From: Stratiolaelaps scimitus | Lineage: Eukaryota > Arthropoda > Arachnida > Mesostigmata > Laelapidae | Length of the DNA: 64,000 nt | NCBI GenBank assembly: GCA_019614645.1 | Contig: JABWDB010000004.1 | Location: 7,564,001-7,628,000, forward strand | Reading direction: 5' to 3' | Shown here: positions 58,000-64,000 of the stretch, piece by piece | How the letters are laid out: each line of letters opens with the position of its first letter | Position numbering within the stretch: the stretch's first letter is position 1 | Notes under the pieces: generated by a model | What the model was told of the DNA's origin: nothing | Database searches by the model: none | Seen by the model: the letters and a program-made list of their open reading frames with translations, nothing else | Program-made: the position numbers and the translations under genes

Positions 58000-60000
58000 T
58001 TCTATATTTTCAGACTCACAATCCTAGTCAATATCCGAGATAGGACAACATATATGTTTCGTAACGGATTATTTCTCGCTTTATAGATGGCGCTCTTGTT
58101 CGTATGCTTACATAGGCAGGTTCGTGACACATATATAATGTCATTATTATATTGTAACAATGAGCGGCCATTTACTTTGGTTGCTACAGTACGCGCTAGG
58201 CTGTTCCGTGACTAAATCCATTTTCAGTTGGATACATTTCGAGGAATGGAAACCAAGGTCTAGGTTATCTTCGAGTACCGTTATTGGCAATAGCTCTTAC
58301 ATTTTGAAATCGCACCGAGCGTGACCAGTGATATTGACGTCGGCAGATTCACGTCTGTGGAGCTTACGCTAAACGACTCGAAGATATAGCGGGGCATTCA
58401 ACTCCAGCGCCAGTAACACAGTCGGAGTGTTGCTACCAAGACTAATATAATCGTCGCGCGGATGTAGGATAATCGATGAATAGTCTTGAGGCATAAAACA
58501 TTAAAACAACATGTGATCCGTTCTATAGCCAATCCCCATAGTGAGCCTTAAGTACACCTACCAATAGACGCAGCTTTCCCTTTGGCCTAGGTCCGCAGTA
58601 AATCACTCATCATAGCCGTTAAAGGCTTTGCAAGTTGAAGAAAATTTCCTTCTCTCCAAGAAAAAAACAAGTTGTGACCCTTACGTGGTGTTACTTAAGT
58701 CCACCCAGCTCGTCGCAATATTGCAGTTGGGTTCACACGAACAGCCCTACAGGGGGCACTCTATTCTTGATTTTTTTGTAATAGGAAATGATGGCTCAAC
58801 AAAGTATATTTGCAAAATGGTTATGCGGTGCTTCTTTTGGAAAATAAATTGAACATCATAATTGAGGCATATTTATTTCCATTTTGGCGCTTATCAAGAA
58901 GCACCCGCCAAAGGCGTTTTCTTTCATTCAGGCCGCTGTCCTGATATGCTATGAATTGGGGTATATATATATATATATATGCATGTATATATATATGCAT
59001 GCAAAGAGTACTGTTTATTGAGGCTGATCATTAGTTTTCCAGAGACGATTTTGTTACCGATAAGTATAGATACCGATTGCGAAACCTATAGTTATGTGGA
59101 GCGGAGCGTACAACAACGAGTCAACGACTCAGTTGCGCTTGGTCATGCCGTTGGTGTCATTGGTTAGCGGAGAGCTTTGTTACTCTCATTTAATTGACGA
59201 TGCAACGGCACTGGCTGGCCGCGTGAGAATCTTACTTGCCAGTTGAAACAGCCACCTGCGAGTTCTATAGATGCATCAGGTACGATCATATGTTTGGGTT
59301 TCCGTCTGTACGGGTACTTAACGACGTAGGAGTTCGTCGGCGACACCGTAGGAGGTCAGGTACCATTGAACGGTTCATTAGCTTTGAAGACATATAGTAC
59401 TATTACAAACAGGATACACTGTATGCTATGCAGCTGCGTATCGGACGAGCAACGCTCGTAGGGGATGGCATTCCTTAGGCATTCCTACTAAGGCATTCCT
59501 ATCGATGCGGTAGGTACTTTTGACAAATGTGTGACTCTTTTTAACTATTTGCACGTGTGATTACGCACTTATTGTAAACTGTAGACGGAAGCGTTTCATA
59601 AATTTTGTTGTCTGCGTACTGCTAAACGGCCCACCGACCCCAAAACAGCTACCCGTTTACCTAGTGGCAGATGTCGGTTACGCTTCAATCAATATCTTGT
59701 CGTAATGGTACGTGGTTACTTTTGCTCTGAAACGCTTGCCGTACGTAACAACCACAGGTAAGCATCGCCTCTCGCTAAAGAGCCCCTCGCATTGCGTGTG
59801 TGTCTCTGAAGTTGCTGATTCTGCGATAAGGGTCGATTAGATTGGCCCACAACTAATCTGCAGATGGCAGAATGTATATATATAAATATAGGTCTGCAGA
59901 ATGCGTCCAATGTTCTTCGAGTGATCGAACGCTTGATGTTGCTAAGTGGTCCGCTCTATGATGCCGATTGACCTACCGATGAGGGTAGTCTACTAACTGC
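58000..60000. other. AT-rich DNA
   Basis: TA microsatellite at 58961-59002. A minus-strand frame at 59164-59346 (with KHMIVPDASIELAGGCFNWQ and a GTAAGA donor-like site at about 59230) looks protein-like but has no acceptor or good ATG. No gene is supported. Confidence 0.4.
58961..59002. repeat. TA microsatellite with GCATG interruption
   Basis: TA runs separated by gcatg and ending gcatgc. Confidence 0.93.
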
Positions 60001-60055
60001 TACAGTCGTGTCGCAACGACTGGCTTGAACAGTTCCACCTACCGGTCAGAGCTTT

Positions 60056-60091
60056 GCTCTCTCTCTCTCTCTCTATCTATCTCTCTATCTC
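60056..60091. repeat. (CT)n/(CTAT)n repeat
   Basis: CT run merging into ctat units. Confidence 0.93.
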
Positions 60092-60649
60092 CCGCTATCG
60101 CTCCACGGTACGTAGCGTTTGGTCCAAGATGGCCAAGCCAGATAGCGGCTAGCGAGTGGTCAGCTTCGTTGCGGGTAAGCGGGCGTTGCGACGGCAAGTG
60201 GCCAGCAGGATCGACCTAACTGCTGTACTACTGAGGGGGCGGACCGGGGGGTAGGGGGTATACCACAGCTCCCTTCACGCAGGCCGCTCTTGGCGCGCTC
60301 TTTTTCTCTCCCGGGTAGGCACACACCGCCTATCACACTTCCTATCGTCGTGTCCATCGCCAATCCCGTCCCAGCCCTGAAGGTAGCGTCGTCCACATCG
60401 TTTGCTTGAACGACCTGTATTTCTGTCCGTGTGAGCATGTGCGGCGTGTGCATGGCTCGAATGTGTATCGCCCGCCCGTTCGCCTGTGGTTGGGCTTGGG
60501 TCCAACTCATTTCTAGAGTCGGTCCGTTCATCTGTCCGTTGCGAAGGCGGGATCTCGTTTTCTCTCTTTGCCATAGTGGCTACACCGATCCCAGCACGAT
60601 CTCTGCTCGCGATCTATCTGTTACCGAGCTCTATCGGAGTTCTCCGCAT

Positions 60650-60671
60650 CTCTCTCTCTCTCTCTCTCTCT
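60650..60671. repeat. (TC)n microsatellite
   Basis: About eleven TC units. Confidence 0.95.
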
Positions 60672-61707
60672 GGTTCTTTCGCTCTCTCGACCTGTATCTT
60701 TCACTCCGTATCCAAGGCAGCTCCCCCGGCCTTCTGCCTAAGCAAGGCGTACTTCGGTCAGTGTCACCAGTGGTGGCACCAGCAGCCTAGCAGATTGTGC
60801 CCGCTCCCCATGATTCCCCATCATTCCATCCCTAACACACAGCTCAGTACAACCCTCTCTCTCCAGCACCACAGCCGATCCCAGCCGAATCGAGTCCAAC
60901 GAATGACTGCCGCGGCGTAAAGGACGGCATAAGGCTGCCGCTGCCGCCGCCGCCGCCTCCTCCTGCGCTAGCACACAATCACACGGCAGGCCACTGCAAC
61001 TAGGCCTAACTCGGTGGCAGCAGAGGTTCGCAGCAGGGGCTGCGGCAGCGCCAGGCAGATCTGGTGGGCTCACTCAGTCGCCGACCTGATGGTACATTTC
61101 CGTTTCCTGAGATACCGCAGCAACCGTCAACCGCCACCGAGCGACCGACCAACTACGAACCACCATCGTCACCGTCACAACTGTTCGCCTCGTTCACCAA
61201 CGATCGTGCCTGTGCCGGTGTCCATACCCGTCGTCGTCGCCGTTGTCGCGGGCCTCCTCCATAGGGACATGGCTAGCAGGAGCCGCCGCCGTCGACAACC
61301 GCAACCTGCGTCGCCTGTCTGCGGCCAGCCCAACGAGCTTACACGGCAGCCTAAGGTTGATAGACGCAGGAGCACACGAGATACAAGGAAGCCGCCTCTA
61401 GCGTATGGGCCCACCAAACGCCAGTCAGACATCTACACACAAGCACACATACCGATGTGCCAGCGGCGAAGGAAGAGGTGTCAACCCCACTGTCATGAGG
61501 GGGCCTGACGAGGAGGGGCGGGGGGTGGGTGGGTGGGGATTGTCTGCGTGTCGTCGACCGTCTGTTCTCCCTCGCTTGTTCCTCACCCGCTTGGCGTGGT
61601 CAGGAAATCTGAGGAAGTGAGGGCTAGCTGGGTGCGTCGTGTGGGAATAGAAGCGGATATGTACAGGTAGATCTCAGCCAATAGCTGGATAGACAACTAG
61701 ATAGTGC

Positions 61708-61724
61708 GAGAGAGAGAGAGAGAG
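61708..61724. repeat. (GA)n tract
   Basis: About eight GA units. Confidence 0.93.
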
Positions 61725-61968
61725 ATCGCGAGGGGGGCTAAGCGGCCCGGGTTGGTGAGCAACCAACCTAGACAGCTTCGTATGACCACACGCACATATG
61801 CGGAGCATTGCAGCCACTGCATGAACGAGTTTGCTGGACCTTCTTTCTCATGCGATTACAACAATAATGAATCAACGAGTCGTTCGGTATGATACGATTG
61901 TCCGGAACGAACTGAAGACGAACTTGAAGATTATCGGTCACAACTACAGCTAGATATATTACACAACC

Positions 61969-61993
61969 TATATATATATATATATATGTATAT
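61969..61993. repeat. TA microsatellite
   Basis: TA run with one tgta interruption. Confidence 0.93.
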
Positions 61994-62206
61994 AATATCG
62001 AAAAAAATGTACCATATGGCTTTCGAATGAAAGCGTCGTGAGGTATCCGAAAGTGAACCTTTCACAGCTATGTAACTCTTACTACGAATTCGTTGGGGAA
62101 CATCACGAAATTCTTTAGCCAAACTATTTATTTAAAACTTGCCTCTATATATGGCTATGCACACAAGAAACGTGTTGCTTAACTTGACTTTGCCACTCGA
62201 TTGACG

Positions 62207-62398
62207 ATGGTTAGAGAGGAGGCTAGTGGTGCAGTCTACGTGGATCAGATTCCCTCAGGATTCAACGATCCAAGAGCAGGACGATCCTTGGCTATTCTTG
62301 ATAGTGCACCGCATGGTTACGTCTCAGAAACAACTTATGATATTACAAATCGCCTTAAATACACACACGACTTAGCAAAGTACGGACCAGCCAAATGA
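62207..62398 (+). CDS. Small protein or terminal exon, unknown
   Basis: ATG 62207 lies in GACGATGG (A at -3, G at +4), a strong Kozak context. The 63-residue frame ends at TGA 62396-62398. The translation has balanced, non-repetitive composition (GFNDPRAGRSLAILDSAPHG, then TTYDITNRLKYTHDLAKYGP) in AT-rich DNA, unlike the low-complexity frames of the GC-rich blocks. Acceptor-like AGs precede it (gatggttag at 62213, ggtgcag at 62234), so it may instead be the last coding exon of a larger gene. No signal peptide, membrane segment or family is recognised. The first AATAAA downstream is at about 63134. Among all unknown frames this is the one I would trust most. Confidence 0.35.
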   Translation: MVREEASGAVYVDQIPSGFNDPRAGRSLAILDSAPHGYVSETTYDITNRLKYTHDLAKYGPAK

Positions 62399-63330
62399 TA
62401 AACAATAAGAGTTATTTTTAATCGACCTTCAAGCGAAGCATCTGTGCACTACAATACAAACACTCGTTTATTGCCTCTAAGAGGGGAGGTGGGATTCTTG
62501 CACTATACGTCTGACAGGGTAATGTATTTTTATCTGAGTGAAGATTAGTATTTCACAAATCTCTGTCTCAGTCCCCATGAGAACAGGTCGTTGGTGCGTT
62601 GATATTGACACATTGATATTTTCCAACTTAAGGAACATTCGGATTTCCGCGGCATCATCATGAATCTCTTTAGAAGACCTAAGCGCAATGGGACATTATT
62701 CCACAACTTTGCTTCCTAAAAACTGCTTCCAGAAAACATGCGGAACACTCTAATCACTCTGCTGTGCCACTACATATGTTTTGAGGACCACTGACGGCTC
62801 TTGTCATCAACATACACTATTACATTCGATGGCTAATCGAAGATTATAGCGTCGCTCTGCATCAGTAATCTGTGGTTTGTCTTGGCAATGTAGTGTAAAC
62901 ATCGAAGTCGACAAAGAAGCAGACCGGGCCGTTTTAAAGTGGTCACATTCGAGTGACGGCAAACGGGTCGAGCGAATTTCGCTGACGAATCCATAGGGTC
63001 ACTGCTAGACACTGATGGTAAGGCGTTAACGTTATTCATTTGTTCGCTATACTTTCAGTGCAGTTCTGTACTGATGGGAAGATTTCGAACGACAGAGGCA
63101 ACGTTACAGCTTAACTTCGCCCAGGACACGAAGAAATAAAGTTGACCCGCGCACAGACGGCTCTGATTACGGTGGTGATTATGATGATGATGATGATGGT
63201 GATTATTATTACTCTAATTATGTTTCGTCCGATTTTCATTAATTCTTATAATAGCCGTGAGCATCAACGATAACGAAACAACGACAACGACCGAAACAAC
63301 AATTTTCATCAAAACGAATTAGTTTAATAA
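62399..63330. other. AT-rich DNA downstream of the candidate exon
   Basis: Contains AATAAA at about 63134 and an ATG/GAT repeat at 63173-63212. If the 62207 frame is real, this would include its 3' UTR. Confidence 0.4.
63173..63212. repeat. (ATG)n/(ATT)n repeat
   Basis: Tandem gat/atg units followed by att units. Confidence 0.9.
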
Positions 63331-64000
63331 TACTTCTGCTAGTCCTGCTGCTGCTGCCTCTGGGTTCTTATGGTCGGGGTTGAGAGCCGGGTTGTGTCGG
63401 CGTTGTCCCACAGCGGTACCCGGCACCGTTTGACCGTCCAGCGTTCATTCTACAATCTTCACGTTCACTTCTTCACTCCGGGTCGTTGCGGCCTCTGCCG
63501 TCGTTGTAACGAGGTAACGGCAGCAGCGGCAGCAGCAGCAACCCAAAATCGCCAGCAGCGAGACCCTACGGGAAAAGCGACCGGGCCACCAGCCCTGTCC
63601 CGTTGAGTTGCTTAATAATAAATACTTATAATGGTTCGATGGTGGTCGGTCAGCGGACGAAAACAAATTAATGAAAATCCTCGTTGGAGAAATTCTAATT
63701 CGATCCCACGGTGGTGGTAGTTGAGGCCGAGCCAGCCAGTGCGCTGGTGATGGCGGCGCCAGCAACGTTCGCCACAATCTATTCTATCCTCGCGGTATTA
63801 CACAGCCACCGCTGTGTAATGTGACAGCACCGGGCGCTTGACCGGTCCGGCAAGCAGCAGCAGCAGTGGCCGAGTACCCGACATCTGGTTTGGCCTGCGT
63901 CCACCCCTAACATTAGATTTAACGCCTATGTTAGTTTAGTATGATACATAGACATATATGACTCTAGCTTTCGTTTTCCTGGAGACAATAGTGGGAAGGG
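63331..64000. other. GC-rich block at the right edge
   Basis: CpG-rich with CAG/CTG triplets. The inverted pair tacacagc / gctgtgta brackets caccg at 63799-63820. Frames on both strands are unrecognised. Confidence 0.4.

Larger units (their letters stand above)
60001..61880. other. GC-rich block
   Basis: CpG-rich, with CT/CTAT (60056-60091), CT (60650-60671) and GA (61708-61724) repeats. Frames on both strands, up to 164 codons at 61014-61508, are basic and low in complexity without domains. Confidence 0.4.

Noticed and set aside
1..64000. CRISPR arrays, rRNA, bacterial operons or prophage
   Set aside because: No regularly spaced repeats, no rRNA-like sequence and no dense gene packing; all mobile elements are eukaryotic types.

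Overview
The window looks like nuclear DNA of a eukaryote, most likely an arthropod. The evidence is mariner (DD34D) transposons flanked by TA, a tRNA-derived SINE with a target-site duplication and A-rich tail, a decayed Ty3/Gypsy integrase, dozens of microsatellites, and no dense or operon-like coding. A mite or tick would fit the texture (GC-rich, CpG-rich blocks carrying GA/CT runs, separated by AT-rich DNA), but nothing here fixes the taxon. No rRNA, intact tRNA gene, CRISPR array or clearly recognisable host protein gene was found. The host-gene content is either absent or limited to small exons inside large introns that cannot be proven by eye.

Layout. 1-0.8 kb: GC-rich block with an 18-bp perfect palindrome. 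0.9-3.2 kb: AT-rich, with a TATA/Inr candidate and a Gypsy integrase remnant (2.4-3.2 kb). 3.2-6.6 kb: mixed, with a 100-bp MITE-like palindrome (6.1 kb) and one SINE copy (6.3-6.4 kb, minus). 6.6-8.5 kb: GC-rich. 8.5-12.8 kb: mixed, with a perfect 14-bp hairpin (9.04 kb) and a G14 run. 12.85-15.9 kb: a cluster of three mariner pieces. 16.2-20.2, 21.1-23.5 and 24.5-28.6 kb: GC-rich blocks. 28.6-35.4 kb: AT-rich with G13/G14 runs and a 63-bp TA tract. 35.4-36.6 and 37.7-39.8 kb: GC-rich. 39.8-48.6 kb: AT-rich, including a full-length SINE with a 16-bp TSD (44.15-44.43 kb). 48.6-50.8, 55.9-57.4, 60.0-61.9 and 63.3-64.0 kb: GC-rich, with AT-rich DNA between.

The mariner cluster is the clearest content. 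Copy A (plus, about 680 bp) keeps the N-terminal half of the transposase and both ends but has lost the middle and the catalytic half. Copy B (minus, 1279 bp) is almost complete, with near-perfect inverted ends and TA flanks, and has one early stop codon. Copy C (plus) keeps only the catalytic half and the 3' end and abuts copy B head to head. A and C share one type of terminal repeat and B has another, although their transposases are nearly the same.

Several short open frames with good start contexts or splice-like edges (for example at 62.2, 57.3, 57.0, 45.3, 36.2 and 53.7 kb) are listed as low-confidence candidates only. They have no recognised homology, and frames of this length arise by chance in 64 kb.
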